From: Anaerofustis butyriciformans
GTDB taxonomy: Bacteria > Bacillota > Clostridia > Eubacteriales > Anaerofustaceae
Direction: 5' to 3'
DNA length: 64,000 nucleotides
Assembly (NCBI RefSeq): GCF_036289385.1
Contig: NZ_JAYFFH010000002.1
Location: forward strand, 62,001 to 126,000
Under the pieces are notes generated by a model that had not been told where the DNA came from, searched no databases, and saw only the letters and a program-made list of their open reading frames with translations. This document shows, piece after piece, positions 25,749 through 35,241 of the stretch (positions are counted from its first letter, which is position 1; the number at the start of each line of letters is the position of its first letter). The position numbers were made by a program, and so were the translations under genes.

Positions 25749-28074
25749 AACTCTTACAACCCTGCTCAAGCAGGATAAAGAAAAGTTTGTAGTACCGAAA
25801 GGAGTACAGGATTGTATCCCTATTACCGCCATCTATGATGATGGTATTTTCCGTGTGGGCAAGGACAAATATTCCAAAAGTTTTAAGTTTACGGATATTA
25901 ACTTTGCCGTAGCCAGCCGAGAAGATAAAGAAGCAATGTTTCTTGAGTATTCCGAGCTTCTTAACTCTCTGGACAGCGGAGCTACAACCAAACTGACTAT
26001 CAACAACAGACGGTTGAATCGCTTGGACTTTGAAAAGACCATTCTTATTCCTAAAGTCGGAGATGAGCTTGATGTTTACAGAGAAGAATACAACAAAATG
26101 CTTCTTGATAAAGCAACCGGGGCAAACGCTATTGTCCAGGACAAATATGTCACTATCTCTATAAACAAAAAGAATGTTGATGACGCACGAACTTATTTTG
26201 CCCGTGTGGGCGCAGATTTGATTGGACACTTCGCAAGACTTGGCAGCAAATGCGTTGAGCTTGAAACCGATGAGAGACTTAGAATTGCCCACGATTTCTT
26301 TCGTGTCGGAGAGGAAACCTCTTATCATTTCAATATTAAGGAAACACGAAAAAAAGGACACGATTTCAAAGATTATGTTTGTCCTGATACAATGGAATTT
26401 GAAAAGGACTACTTCAAAATGGGCGACCGTTACGGGAGAGTCCTTTTTCTGCGTGAGTATGCTTCCTATATCAAAGACAGTATGGTTGCTGAACTTACTG
26501 ATATGAACCGAAATTTGATGATGTCCATTGATATTGTCCCGGTTCCTACCGATGAAGCAGTTAGAGAAGCGGAAAGCAGACTGCTTGGAGTTGAGACGAA
26601 CATCACCAACTGGCAGCGCAGACAGAACTCGAACAATAACTTCTCAGCAACCGTTCCATACGATATGGAGCAGCAGAAAAAAGAAATGAAAGAATTCCTT
26701 GATGACCTCACCACTCGTGATCAGCGAATGATGTTCGCTGTACTCACTATGGTTCATACTGCGGAATCCAAAGAACAGCTCGATAACGACACGGAAGCTT
26801 TGCTTACCACTGCAAGAAAACACTTGTGCCAGTTTGCTGTGCTGAAATACCAGCAGATGGATGGACTTAATACCGCTATGCCGTTTGGTACAAGAAAGAT
26901 TGATGCCTTCAGAACTCTTACCACAGAAAGCCTTGCGGTTTTTATTCCGTTCAGAGTTCAGGATATTTACCACGAAAACGGCATTTACTACGGTCAGAAT
27001 GTCATCAGCAAAAATATGATTATCGCTGACCGCAGACAGCTTTTGAACGGTAACTCCTTTATCCTCGGTGTTTCCGGCGGTGGTAAATCCTTTGCGGCAA
27101 AGGGAGAAATTGAAAATATTATTCTTTCTTCTAATGCCGATGTCATCATTATCGACCCTGAGCGAGAATACTCTCAGCTTGTCAAAGCTCTTGGCGGAGA
27201 AATTATCAATATTTCAGCAACATCGCCGAGCCATATCAACGCAATGGATATGAACAAGGAATACGGCGACGGAGCTAACCCTGTTATCCTCAAGTCCGAG
27301 TTTATTATGTCCCTTTGCGAACAGCTTATCGGTGGTAACAATCTCGGAGCAAAACAAAAATCTATTATCGACCGCTGTACCGCAAGTGTTTACCGCACCT
27401 ATCAGCAGAACGACTATCAGGGTGCAGTGCCGACCTTGCAGGATTTTAGAGCTGAACTTCTCAAGCAGGACGAACCGGAAGCAAAGGAAATCGCCCTTGC
27501 TATTGAGCTGTTTACTCACGGTTCTTTGAATACCTTTGCAAAGCAGACCAATGTGGACACAAGCAACCGCTTGATTTGCTATGACATTCTTGACCTCGGC
27601 AAACAGCTTATGCCTATCGGTATGCTTGTTGTTCTTGACTCTATCCTTAATCGTATCACACAGAATCGTGCAAAGGGCAGACAGACTTTTATCTTTATCG
27701 ACGAGATTTACCTTTTGTTCCAGCACGAATATTCCGCAAACTTCCTCTTTACCCTTTGGAAGCGTGTTAGAAAGTACGGTGCTTATGCGACCGGTATTAC
27801 ACAGAATGTGGACGACCTTTTGCAGAGCCATACTGCAAGAACAATGCTTGCAAACTCCGAGTTTTTGATTATGCTTAATCAGGCTTCCACCGATAGAATT
27901 GAGCTTGCAAAGCTGCTCAATATCTCCGACCTTCAGCTTTCGTATATCACGAATGTTGACGCAGGACACGGACTCATCAAGGTTGGCAGTTCGCTTGTCC
28001 CATTCGCAAATAAATTCCCGAAAAACACAAAGCTTTATACTTTGATGACAACCAAACCGGGCGAGGGAGCATAA
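25741..28074 (+). CDS. VirB4-like conjugation ATPase (CD1110 group)
   Basis: The 777-residue protein has Walker A GVSGGGKS (443-450), IIIDPEREY downstream, Walker B FIFIDEIYLLF (Asp654-Glu655) and a C-terminal ITQNVDDLLQSHTARTMLAN stretch, as in VirB4/TraE ATPases. It powers assembly and substrate transfer at the cytoplasmic face of the type IV secretion channel. Order PrgI-VirB4-sortase-CHAP hydrolase is typical of Tn1549-like elements. Confidence 0.93.
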   Translation: MIKTLTTLLKQDKEKFVVPKGVQDCIPITAIYDDGIFRVGKDKYSKSFKFTDINFAVASREDKEAMFLEYSELLNSLDSGATTKLTINNRRLNRLDFEKTILIPKVGDELDVYREEYNKMLLDKATGANAIVQDKYVTISINKKNVDDARTYFARVGADLIGHFARLGSKCVELETDERLRIAHDFFRVGEETSYHFNIKETRKKGHDFKDYVCPDTMEFEKDYFKMGDRYGRVLFLREYASYIKDSMVAELTDMNRNLMMSIDIVPVPTDEAVREAESRLLGVETNITNWQRRQNSNNNFSATVPYDMEQQKKEMKEFLDDLTTRDQRMMFAVLTMVHTAESKEQLDNDTEALLTTARKHLCQFAVLKYQQMDGLNTAMPFGTRKIDAFRTLTTESLAVFIPFRVQDIYHENGIYYGQNVISKNMIIADRRQLLNGNSFILGVSGGGKSFAAKGEIENIILSSNADVIIIDPEREYSQLVKALGGEIINISATSPSHINAMDMNKEYGDGANPVILKSEFIMSLCEQLIGGNNLGAKQKSIIDRCTASVYRTYQQNDYQGAVPTLQDFRAELLKQDEPEAKEIALAIELFTHGSLNTFAKQTNVDTSNRLICYDILDLGKQLMPIGMLVVLDSILNRITQNRAKGRQTFIFIDEIYLLFQHEYSANFLFTLWKRVRKYGAYATGITQNVDDLLQSHTARTMLANSEFLIMLNQASTDRIELAKLLNISDLQLSYITNVDAGHGLIKVGSSLVPFANKFPKNTKLYTLMTTKPGEGA

Positions 28075-28112
28075 CCCTTGCCCTTTTTATTTGATGAGAA
28101 AGGATAAAACTT

Positions 28113-28883
28113 ATGAAAGACAAAATCTATATTGTAGTTATATGTGCTTTGAGTATTGTGTTTGCCATAAGCGTTGGCTTTTTAATCAAACATAATCTCG
28201 ACTCTGCAAAGCAGGCAGAAATCTATGATAATCTGGTTGAAATTGTGGAAACACAGCCGGATGAAACGCAAGAACCTATAAAGTATTCAGAAGATGAAAC
28301 CTTCATCCCTGAGTATCAGGAACTTTATATGCAAAACAATGATATGGTCGGATGGATAAAGGTTGATGGTACAAAAATCAATTATCCGGTAATGCAGTCA
28401 AAGGATAACCCTGATTTCTATTTGAAACACGGATTCGATAAGTCATACACCGACTACGGCTGTCCTTATGTTCAGGAAAACTGTGATTTGGAGTTGCCGA
28501 GCGACAACATTGTAATCTATGGTCATCATATGAACGATGGTACTATGTTTGCCGGATTGATGAAATACGCAGATAAGAGCTTTTGGGAAAAGCATAAGAC
28601 TATCGCCTTTGACACGCTCACACAGCGACAGAACTACGAGGTGATCGCTGTGTTTAAAACGGTTGTGTATACGGACAGTCCGGAAAGTTTCAAATATTAC
28701 CGTTTTGTCAATGCACAAACACCTGATGAGTTTACCGCTTATGTTGACAAATGCAAGGAGTTGTCTCTCTATGATACCGGTATTACCGCAGAATACGGAG
28801 ATAAGCTCATAACACTCTCTACCTGTGAATATTCACGAACAAACGGCAGACTTGTTGTTGTAGCAAAGCTTATTACAGAATAA
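28113..28883 (+). CDS. Class B sortase
   Basis: The 256-residue protein has an N-terminal membrane helix (IVVICALSIVFAISVGFLI), a GWIKVDGTKINYPVMQ core, the catalytic histidine in VIYGHHM (His138), the catalytic cysteine in TLSTCEY (Cys238) and the active-site arginine in NGRLVVV (Arg246). Class B sortases cleave Thr-Gly sorting motifs and attach the protein to peptidoglycan. The element carries a TPKTG-ended adhesin at 1617, its probable substrate. RBS GAGAAAGGA is upstream. Confidence 0.93.
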   Translation: MKDKIYIVVICALSIVFAISVGFLIKHNLDSAKQAEIYDNLVEIVETQPDETQEPIKYSEDETFIPEYQELYMQNNDMVGWIKVDGTKINYPVMQSKDNPDFYLKHGFDKSYTDYGCPYVQENCDLELPSDNIVIYGHHMNDGTMFAGLMKYADKSFWEKHKTIAFDTLTQRQNYEVIAVFKTVVYTDSPESFKYYRFVNAQTPDEFTAYVDKCKELSLYDTGITAEYGDKLITLSTCEYSRTNGRLVVVAKLITE

Positions 28884-28908
28884 TCAAAACGGGAGGTGTA
28901 AATCGTGT

Positions 28909-29403
28909 ATGAGTAGTATTATTTACTTAGCTGTGTTGTTCGGTGCAAAGGTTATGGACAACGCACTGAGTACAACGAAAACTATAATGATACAACGAAG
29001 TCGGTGGATACTTGCAGGATGTGCAGTAGTTTTATCCGACTTCATTTATTTTTGGATAACAAAAAGGGTTGTGTCTGCGGAAAATGAACTTGCAATGCTT
29101 GTTGTTGCAATCGCAGGTGGTGTCGGCTGCTCTCTTGCCTGTTTTTTCAATGAAAAGCTGTCTAAAGACAGAACCTATGTCAATGTTATTATGTCCGATA
29201 ACCTTGACGAGATGAAAAGGTTAAGAGATTTTTTAGCACAGCACCATATCACCAATGTTGCGGCAGACAGTTACACTCTGAATTGGAACTCCAAAACTAT
29301 TACCATCACAGCATATCCCGAAACCAAAGCAGAAAGCAGGCTGATTAACAAATTTATTGATGAAAGTGATACAAAATTCAAGAGAGTTATTCAGCCGGTA
29401 TAG
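28909..29403 (+). CDS. Membrane protein resembling the UPF0316/DUF5698 family, 164 residues
   Basis: Two to three hydrophobic helices (IIYLAVLFGAKVMDNALSTT, SRWILAGCAVVLSDFIYFWI, LAMLVVAIAGGVGCSLACFF) are followed by a soluble domain of about 75 residues (TYVNVIMSDNLDEMKRLRDF, NSKTITITAYPETKAESRLI) that resembles the ACT-like tail of UPF0316 proteins. It lies within the transfer operon between the sortase and the CHAP hydrolase; the function is unknown. Family assignment is from memory of pattern and is moderate. Confidence 0.6.
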   Translation: MSSIIYLAVLFGAKVMDNALSTTKTIMIQRSRWILAGCAVVLSDFIYFWITKRVVSAENELAMLVVAIAGGVGCSLACFFNEKLSKDRTYVNVIMSDNLDEMKRLRDFLAQHHITNVAADSYTLNWNSKTITITAYPETKAESRLINKFIDESDTKFKRVIQPV

Positions 29404-29418
29404 GAAGGAGGGATTGTA

Positions 29419-31128
29419 GTGCCGGATATAAAAACAAAAGGCAGCAATAAAGGTGTAATCAAAACGCTTGATAAAGCTGCAATCGTAACACAGCGTATGA
29501 AGCAGTCCTATATTGCAACAAAAAATAAAGCAGAACATTCGGTAAATGCCAACACTAATTCTGCGGAAGAATATGCTTCAGAAAAGCTTGAAGGCGGTAC
29601 TGATGAGATTGTTCACGACGGTGCTTATGCTTTTGATAAAGCTGGTCGTAAAAGCGTCAGAACCACGAAGGATAATATTCGCTCTGTGAATGACGGAGTA
29701 CAGCGTTTTAAGAGACAGCGTGCTGAACGGTCTTTGAGAAAGCAGGCATCACAAAACACCAATTCCGCTATAAAAACCGTTGATAAAGCGGAAAAAAATA
29801 TAAGGCAGTCTGCTACTTCTTCAGGAAAGAAAACCATTAAACTTGCAGGAAAAGAAACTGCTAAGACTGCTCAGAAATCTGTTAAGACAGCCGAGCAAAC
29901 AGCCAAGACAGCGATTAAGACAAGTCAACAGACAGCCAAAGCAGCACAGAAAACCGCACAAGCAACTGTAAAGGCTTCGCAGAAAGCGGCTCAGGCAGCA
30001 AAAGCAACCGCAAAAGCCACAGCAGCTACTGCTAAGGCAGCTGCAAAGGCGACGATTGCGACCATTAAGGCGATTATATTAGCGGTAAAAGGCTTAATTG
30101 CCGCTATTATTGCGGGTGGTTGGATTGCAGTTGTTATAATTATTGTTCTCTGCCTTGTTGGTTTGATTGCAGGCTCCGTGTTCGGAATATTCTTCTCCGG
30201 AGAGGATTCCGGGACAGGAATGTCAATGCAGACGGTTGTTCAAGAAATCAATCAGGAATACGATGACCGATTGGAAGAAGAAAAGAATTCTGTCAGCTAT
30301 GATGTACTTGAAATGAGCGGAAGCAGAGCTGTTTGGAAAGATGTTCTTGCAGTATATTCTGTTAAGGTGAATACTGACCCGGATAACCCAATAGAGGTTG
30401 CTACTGTGGATGATACCAAGAAGCAACTTCTAACAGATATATTTTGGGAAATGAATGAGATTTCCTCCAGCACAGAAACGAAAACTCACACAGAAATAGA
30501 AGAAAGCGATGACGGTCACGGTAATATCGTTGAGACCGAAACCACAGTCACAGAGACATTTTTATATATAACGGTATCTCACAAAACCGTTGATGAGATG
30601 GCTGCGATGTATGGGTTTAATCAAGAACAAAAAGATTATCTTACGGAGCTGCTGAAAGAAGAAAACAATCCGTTATGGTCGCAAGTTCTGTATGGCATCG
30701 GATATAGTGACGGTCAAATTGTAACTGTGGCATTGTCACAGGTCGGAAATGTAGGCGGTCAGCCGTACTGGTCGTGGTATGGCTTTGATTCCCGTGTAGA
30801 GTGGTGCGCTTGTTTTGTCTCTTGGTGTGCAAATGAGTGCGGATATATTGATGCAGGAATTATCCCGAAATATGCAGGCTGCGTTAATGGCTCACAATGG
30901 TTCAAAGACCGAGGACAGTGGGCAGACAGGAACTATGAACCTGCACCCGGCACAATTATCTTCTTTGACTGGGAAGGCGACGGTGTTACTGACCATACTG
31001 GTATTGTTCAGAAGTGTGAGAACGGAACAGTTTATACAGTCGAAGGAAATTCCGGAGACGCTTGCAGAACAAGAACGTATGCTGTTGGAAGTTCTGTTAT
31101 CTACGGATATGGTGTTCCGCAATATTAA
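29419..31128 (+). CDS. CHAP-domain cell-wall hydrolase of the transfer system (VirB1-like role)
   Basis: GTG 29419 follows AGGAGGG. The 569 residues comprise a basic N-terminus, a long Ala/Lys/Thr-rich coiled coil (about 130-215, rich in TAKTAQKS-like repeats), a membrane helix (IAVVIIIVLCLVGLIAG), an extracytoplasmic middle part and a C-terminal CHAP amidase. Catalytic residues are likely Cys463 in EWCACFVSW and His526 in TDHTGIVQ. Related proteins open peptidoglycan for the conjugation channel. It is the last gene of the transfer operon. Confidence 0.9.
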   Translation: MPDIKTKGSNKGVIKTLDKAAIVTQRMKQSYIATKNKAEHSVNANTNSAEEYASEKLEGGTDEIVHDGAYAFDKAGRKSVRTTKDNIRSVNDGVQRFKRQRAERSLRKQASQNTNSAIKTVDKAEKNIRQSATSSGKKTIKLAGKETAKTAQKSVKTAEQTAKTAIKTSQQTAKAAQKTAQATVKASQKAAQAAKATAKATAATAKAAAKATIATIKAIILAVKGLIAAIIAGGWIAVVIIIVLCLVGLIAGSVFGIFFSGEDSGTGMSMQTVVQEINQEYDDRLEEEKNSVSYDVLEMSGSRAVWKDVLAVYSVKVNTDPDNPIEVATVDDTKKQLLTDIFWEMNEISSSTETKTHTEIEESDDGHGNIVETETTVTETFLYITVSHKTVDEMAAMYGFNQEQKDYLTELLKEENNPLWSQVLYGIGYSDGQIVTVALSQVGNVGGQPYWSWYGFDSRVEWCACFVSWCANECGYIDAGIIPKYAGCVNGSQWFKDRGQWADRNYEPAPGTIIFFDWEGDGVTDHTGIVQKCENGTVYTVEGNSGDACRTRTYAVGSSVIYGYGVPQY

Positions 31129-31146
31129 ATTATTAAGAGATATAAC

Positions 31147-31180
31147 AAAAAAGATGCTACTCCTTTGCGGGCAGCATCTT
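31147..31180 (-). terminator. Terminator for the minus-strand XRE gene
   Basis: Arms AAGATGCT (31151-31158) and AGCATCTT (31173-31180) form a hairpin. Read on the minus strand it is followed by a T-run, the complement of the A-run before 31151, so it serves the regulator ending at 31188. On the plus strand there is no T-run, so it is weak for the transfer operon. Confidence 0.65.
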
Positions 31181-31187
31181 GTACATA

Positions 31188-31520
31188 CTATTGATTTTTA
31201 TATTTGTCCAATTCAACTAACATTTTATAAAGTTGTTCTTGCTCAATTTTGCTCTTTGATGCAATGAATTCATAGCATTTTAAAGGAAAATTTTCTGATT
31301 CGTTATCACCTAATTTTTCAAACAACTGAGAAAGTGAAATCCCCATTGCTATTGAAATCTTCTCGATGCTTTCCAATGTAGCATTTTTCTCTCCTCGTTC
31401 TACTTGTCCAATGTAAGTTGGATGACAACCGGATAATTCTGCAAGTTTTTCCTGACTAAATCCTTTGCTAGTTCTATAATTACGGATACGTTGTCCAATA
31501 ATTTTTGATATTTCACTCAT
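31188..31520 (-). CDS. XRE-family transcriptional regulator
   Basis: The 110-residue protein has a clear lambda-repressor-like HTH near its N-terminus (IIGQRIRNYRTSKGFSQEKL, AELSGCHPTYIGQVERGEKN) and a helical C-terminal tail (SKIEQEQLYKMLVELDKY). The ATG at 31520 lies eight bases after GGAGG; a TTG start 15 bases upstream would overlap that box. It is divergent from the SLOG gene, with paired repeats between them. It probably represses itself and the plus-strand gene. Confidence 0.85.
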   Translation of the reverse strand: MSEISKIIGQRIRNYRTSKGFSQEKLAELSGCHPTYIGQVERGEKNATLESIEKISIAMGISLSQLFEKLGDNESENFPLKCYEFIASKSKIEQEQLYKMLVELDKYKNQ

Positions 31521-31571
31521 AATTCCAACCTCCAAATATAGTCTATAAGTATTATTTATACTATTCCACAG

Positions 31572-31617
31572 ACTATTGATATTTAATGTCGAGTTTGATA
31601 TACTATAGATATTAAAT
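31572..31617. promoter_or_regulatory. Paired operator-like repeats between the XRE and SLOG genes
   Basis: ACTATTGATATTTAAT (31572-31587) and ACTATAGATATTAAAT (31602-31617) differ at two positions and are exactly 30 bp apart, about three helical turns. A third partial copy (TATAGTCTATAAG) lies near 31540. The location in a divergent intergenic region next to an XRE repressor suggests its operators. Confidence 0.5.
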
Positions 31618-31656
31618 AAATATAATTAGTACTTTTAGTATTTGGATGGTGACTGG

Positions 31657-32124
31657 ATGAAAGAAAAAACTGTTTGCTTTACAGGACACAGGGATATTTC
31701 CGGTGTTAAAAGTTTGGTTATTAAACATAAGTTGAAATGTACTATTATCAAGCTAATTGCTGAAGGTTATTGCTATTTCGTAACAGGTGGTGCTTTGGGT
31801 TTTGATACGCTTGCAGAACAAACTATATTAGAACTGCAAAAAAATTATCCGCAGATAAAATTGATACTGGTTTTGCCTTGCATTTCACAAGCCAATAAGT
31901 GGAGCGAAGAAGATAAAATGGTTTATGAGAGCATAAAGAGAAAAGCAGATAGTGTGGTGTATACTTCTCAAAATTATTTTCGTGGCTGTATGCATAGAAG
32001 AAATCGATACCTTGTAGATAGCAGTTCAGTGTGCATTTGTTATTGTACAAAGAAAACAGGAGGAACGGCATATACGATTGATTACGCTCAGAAAAAAAGA
32101 TTGCAAATAATAAATTTGGCATAG
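31657..32124 (+). CDS. SLOG-family protein (DUF1273/YpsA-like)
   Basis: The 155-residue protein has VCFTGHRDI at its N-terminus, FVTGGALGFDTLAE in the middle and MHRRNRYLVDSSSVCICY near the end. This is the Rossmann-like SLOG pattern of DUF1273/YpsA proteins, predicted to bind or sense nucleotide-derived ligands. SLOG proteins occur in stress, conjugation and defence settings; the specific role here is unknown. The ATG at 31657 was preferred over a TTG 15 bases upstream. A terminator follows directly. Confidence 0.8.
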   Translation: MKEKTVCFTGHRDISGVKSLVIKHKLKCTIIKLIAEGYCYFVTGGALGFDTLAEQTILELQKNYPQIKLILVLPCISQANKWSEEDKMVYESIKRKADSVVYTSQNYFRGCMHRRNRYLVDSSSVCICYCTKKTGGTAYTIDYAQKKRLQIINLA

Positions 32125-32164
32125 AAAACACCTCTGATACATTCATGGTCAGAGGTGTTTTTAA
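32125..32164 (+). terminator. Terminator after the SLOG gene
   Basis: Perfect 13-bp arms AAAACACCTCTGA (32125-32137) and TCAGAGGTGTTTT (32149-32161) are followed by TTAAT. The A/T ends allow function in both directions. Confidence 0.85.
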
Positions 32165-32318
32165 TATCTTACAGTTATAATATGGATAAATGATATCTTC
32201 AGCTATAGTTTTTTATAATTCAATATTCAAATATTGCGATTTTATATATTATATAGTATAATAAATTATCTTATTTGTATTAGAAGTTATAACTCTATTC
32301 TATGGGAGTGACGAATGT

Positions 32319-32528
32319 ATGATTAGAAACAATATAGAAGTAGATATAAAAGTAAAATGTATAGAAAACGGAATTACACAGGCTAAGCTTGCAGAAGAAA
32401 TTGGTACTACGAGTCAGTATGTAAACCGCATAATAAAAAAACAAAATGGTGTAGTAAATAAGACATTTGTGCAAATGCTTGAAGCTTTAGGATATGATAT
32501 CGAATTTAATTATATAAAAAGATATTAA
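32319..32528 (+). CDS. Small XRE-type HTH protein, 69 residues
   Basis: Nearly the whole protein is one HTH domain (VKCIENGITQAKLAEEIGTT, SQYVNRIIKKQNGVVNKTFV, MLEALGYDIEF). GGGAG lies ten bases before ATG 32319. It is the first gene of the cargo block that continues with HNH, DUF262 and other nuclease-like genes, so it may act as their regulator or as a phage-like switch. The 216 bases after it are AT-rich with no gene I can support. Confidence 0.75.
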   Translation: MIRNNIEVDIKVKCIENGITQAKLAEEIGTTSQYVNRIIKKQNGVVNKTFVQMLEALGYDIEFNYIKRY

Positions 32529-32744
32529 TTAGAGATGAGTCTTGAGAAATTTATAAAGTATCATTTTGGCAAAGAATAAATAGAAATCATTTTCTGTTTA
32601 AAATACAAACAAACGAAAGTGAGTGCAATAAATACAAGTGGTTATGGAATATTTTATGTGTTTTGATATCGTAGTAAATATTAACAACGCTAAAAAACAT
32701 TTTTAATAATAAAAAAGTTTCTGCATTATTGAGGGGTAATTATT

Positions 32745-33497
32745 ATGATGATAGATATGAAATATTTTAATGTATATTATTTTTGTCATTTAGCTAATGA
32801 AAGTATGGGAAAGTTTGAGTATGCATCTACCAATGCAGAATTTACAGAACAGCAGTTTCAGATTGAACCAGAAGAATTTCCTAGGATTTCTGTGCTAAGA
32901 GAATATTGTTCATGGCTAGTTGATAGAGTTTTTTATGAGCAAGCAATCCTTATTTCCAATGACGAAACTTATGATTTTAATCCAATCAGCTGGATTAATC
33001 AAGCAATAACAAAATATAAGCAAATAGTGATTTCTACTGAGAATGAGTTTAAATTTGACGAGGATGATTACTTAGAAACATACAACAACTATTTGGAGTA
33101 CATAAATAAGTATGAAGATGGATTGTTTTATAGTGTAATTTATGATATTGCTACAGAAGTAGAATATATTTTGTTTCAAAATAGAGATTTTTTGCTTAGA
33201 TTTAACGAGCAACAGGCTGTAGCATTTGAAGATAATCCGAGAACACGAGTTTATATTCCAGAGTGGGTTAAACGTGCGGTTTTATTTAGAGACAAAGGTT
33301 GTTGCGTTTTCTGTAAAAAAGATTTAACAGGACTGTACACACTACTGGAAGACAACGAAAAGCAGTTTGACCATATCGTTCCATTACATGATGGAGGAAT
33401 AAATGATGTGTGCAATATTCAGTTATCTTGTAAAGAATGTAATTTAAAAAAGTCAGATAGTAGCAAAACAAGTACATTGTATCGTAGTGCTTATTGA
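32745..33497 (+). CDS. HNH endonuclease family protein, 250 residues
   Basis: The C-terminal 75 residues form an HNH/zinc-ribbon nuclease: CVFC (Cys187, Cys190), FDHIVPLHDGG (Asp209-His210), then NIQLSCKECN (Cys229, Cys232, Asn233). The N-terminal 170 residues (MKYFNVYYFCHLANESMGKF, YNNYLEYINKYEDGLFYS) have no family I recognise and may sense a partner or substrate. It lies 15 bases upstream of the DUF262 gene, which has a strong own SD. The tight pair suggests one functional unit, probably restriction of foreign DNA. Confidence 0.82.
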   Translation: MMIDMKYFNVYYFCHLANESMGKFEYASTNAEFTEQQFQIEPEEFPRISVLREYCSWLVDRVFYEQAILISNDETYDFNPISWINQAITKYKQIVISTENEFKFDEDDYLETYNNYLEYINKYEDGLFYSVIYDIATEVEYILFQNRDFLLRFNEQQAVAFEDNPRTRVYIPEWVKRAVLFRDKGCCVFCKKDLTGLYTLLEDNEKQFDHIVPLHDGGINDVCNIQLSCKECNLKKSDSSKTSTLYRSAY

Positions 33498-33512
33498 TTT
33501 GGAGGTTTGTGA

Positions 33513-35204
33513 ATGAGTATACTTATAGATAACAGCATAACAATTTATGAAGCTCTTGAGCATATCAAAGACGGAAAATATGTTATGCCCGCATTTCAAA
33601 GGCAGTATGTATGGAGCATGGAGCAGATTGAAAAGCTGTGGGACTCTATTCTTTTGGATTATCCTATAGCTACTTTTCTGTTCTGGCACGTGGATGATGA
33701 CAATGTGAGTTGGGATACATATTTTTGCAATTTCCTGTCAGAGGTTACCTTTGACAGCAGAAAACAGGCTGACAGTGTAAACTACGAATTAAGCAATATC
33801 AATGTCAAGATGACCGATACAGCAGTTCTGGACGGACAGCAGAGATTGACCTCTTTATTCTTATCACTTTTCGGACATGCCTATATCAGACAAAAACACG
33901 CAAGAAAGAAAATAGCGGGCGGTACTGTTGTAAAACTTCTCATCGAACTTAACAAGCACAAGCTGACCGTTGACGAGGAAGAATATAACAGCAAAAAATA
34001 TGACATCAAGTTTACTGAGAAGGTAGGCAAACTGAGTCCTACACAGTTTGAAATTAGAGAAATCCTCAGTGATAAATTCCGTGATGATAGTACAAGAGAA
34101 CAAGCCATAGAGTCTGCCATTGCCAATGTACCGGCTGATAGCAAAGAGTATGCCCGTGATATTCTCAATAAACTGTATAATAAGATTTTTGTAGAAAAGT
34201 TAATCCGCTATACAGAAATTCAGGATATGAAACAGGATGATGCTTTAGAAATGTTTGTCCGTTTCAACAGTGGCGGCAAGGCACTGAAAAAGCACGAAAT
34301 TACTATGTCCATTTTGGAGGCATATTGGCCTAATGCAAAAACAGAGTTCGGAAGACTGCTCGTAGATTCTTATGCCGGATTTGGCTCTGATTTTATCGTT
34401 CGTTCTGCCCTTATGCTTTATGGTGATGTTGTAAAATCCAATATCAATAAGCAGATTGCAGAGGACTTGAAGAATAATTGGCAGGATTTCAAGAAAGCTC
34501 TGAAGAGTCTGGAATCTGTGCTTAAAGATATGAAAATCGAAGTTAGTCGTTTTGCAAGCAGCTGGAATGTGCTTTTGCCTATTATTTACTTTATGTATTA
34601 CAACTCAGACTACGCAAATAATCTGGATGGCATCAAAGCTTATTTGATTAGGGCTGTTCTGTTCACTTATTTCCAATCTGGAACAACGAGCAAATTGCAG
34701 CAGATGAAAAGCAATATCAATAATAATGAATACGAAATTACGATTGATATGTTAGAACAGATGAATGAACTTCGTGTGACGGATGGTAAAATTGATGATA
34801 TTATAAATTCTGAAAAAGGTAGCCGTGTTGCTGGAGAGGCATTGTACTTCCTTGGCCTTGATTGGATTAGTAAGAAGTTTAAGTATGAACAGGACCATCT
34901 GCATCCTTATGACAGATTTGACAGCACAAAGCCAATTTCTGTTTCTATGGATGATTGGCGCAGATGGCGAAGCAACAGAAACAGGCTACCGAATCTGCAA
35001 TTGCTTGAAGGCAGAAGTAACGGCAGTAAGAATGCGATGCGTCTTGTGGACTACTATAATGACATGAATGATGAACAAAAGGCTGTGTTCCACAAAGAGG
35101 CTCTCATTCCGGTCGGTGTTTCTCTTGAATTAGAAAATTTCGAGCAATTTTATGAAAAGCGTAAAGAACTGTTAACTATAAAAATCCGTCAGTTATTGGG
35201 ATAA
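33513..35204 (+). CDS. DUF262 / GmrSD-like nuclease protein, 563 residues
   Basis: The N-terminal DUF262 domain has MPAFQRQYVWSMEQIEKLW, then DGQQR (107-111, in AVLDGQQRLTSLFLS), the signature of GmrS-type ParB-like NTPase/nuclease domains. MFVRFNSGGKAL is the conserved follow-on motif. The C-terminal region has DHLHPYDRF (461-465 onward) and RNRLPNLQLLEGRSNGSKN, a DUF1524/GmrD-like HNH. A single-chain GmrSD protein is the likeliest reading; GmrSD enzymes cut modified phage DNA. GGAGG lies before ATG 33513. Confidence 0.85.
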   Translation: MSILIDNSITIYEALEHIKDGKYVMPAFQRQYVWSMEQIEKLWDSILLDYPIATFLFWHVDDDNVSWDTYFCNFLSEVTFDSRKQADSVNYELSNINVKMTDTAVLDGQQRLTSLFLSLFGHAYIRQKHARKKIAGGTVVKLLIELNKHKLTVDEEEYNSKKYDIKFTEKVGKLSPTQFEIREILSDKFRDDSTREQAIESAIANVPADSKEYARDILNKLYNKIFVEKLIRYTEIQDMKQDDALEMFVRFNSGGKALKKHEITMSILEAYWPNAKTEFGRLLVDSYAGFGSDFIVRSALMLYGDVVKSNINKQIAEDLKNNWQDFKKALKSLESVLKDMKIEVSRFASSWNVLLPIIYFMYYNSDYANNLDGIKAYLIRAVLFTYFQSGTTSKLQQMKSNINNNEYEITIDMLEQMNELRVTDGKIDDIINSEKGSRVAGEALYFLGLDWISKKFKYEQDHLHPYDRFDSTKPISVSMDDWRRWRSNRNRLPNLQLLEGRSNGSKNAMRLVDYYNDMNDEQKAVFHKEALIPVGVSLELENFEQFYEKRKELLTIKIRQLLG

Positions 35205-35241
35205 TTAGAAATAGCTTATGTTTATGAATGGGAGGATTGTT

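Noticed and set aside
27214..27969. 251-codon minus-strand frame antisense to the VirB4 gene
   Set aside because: No SD and no family pattern; a by-product of VirB4 codon use.
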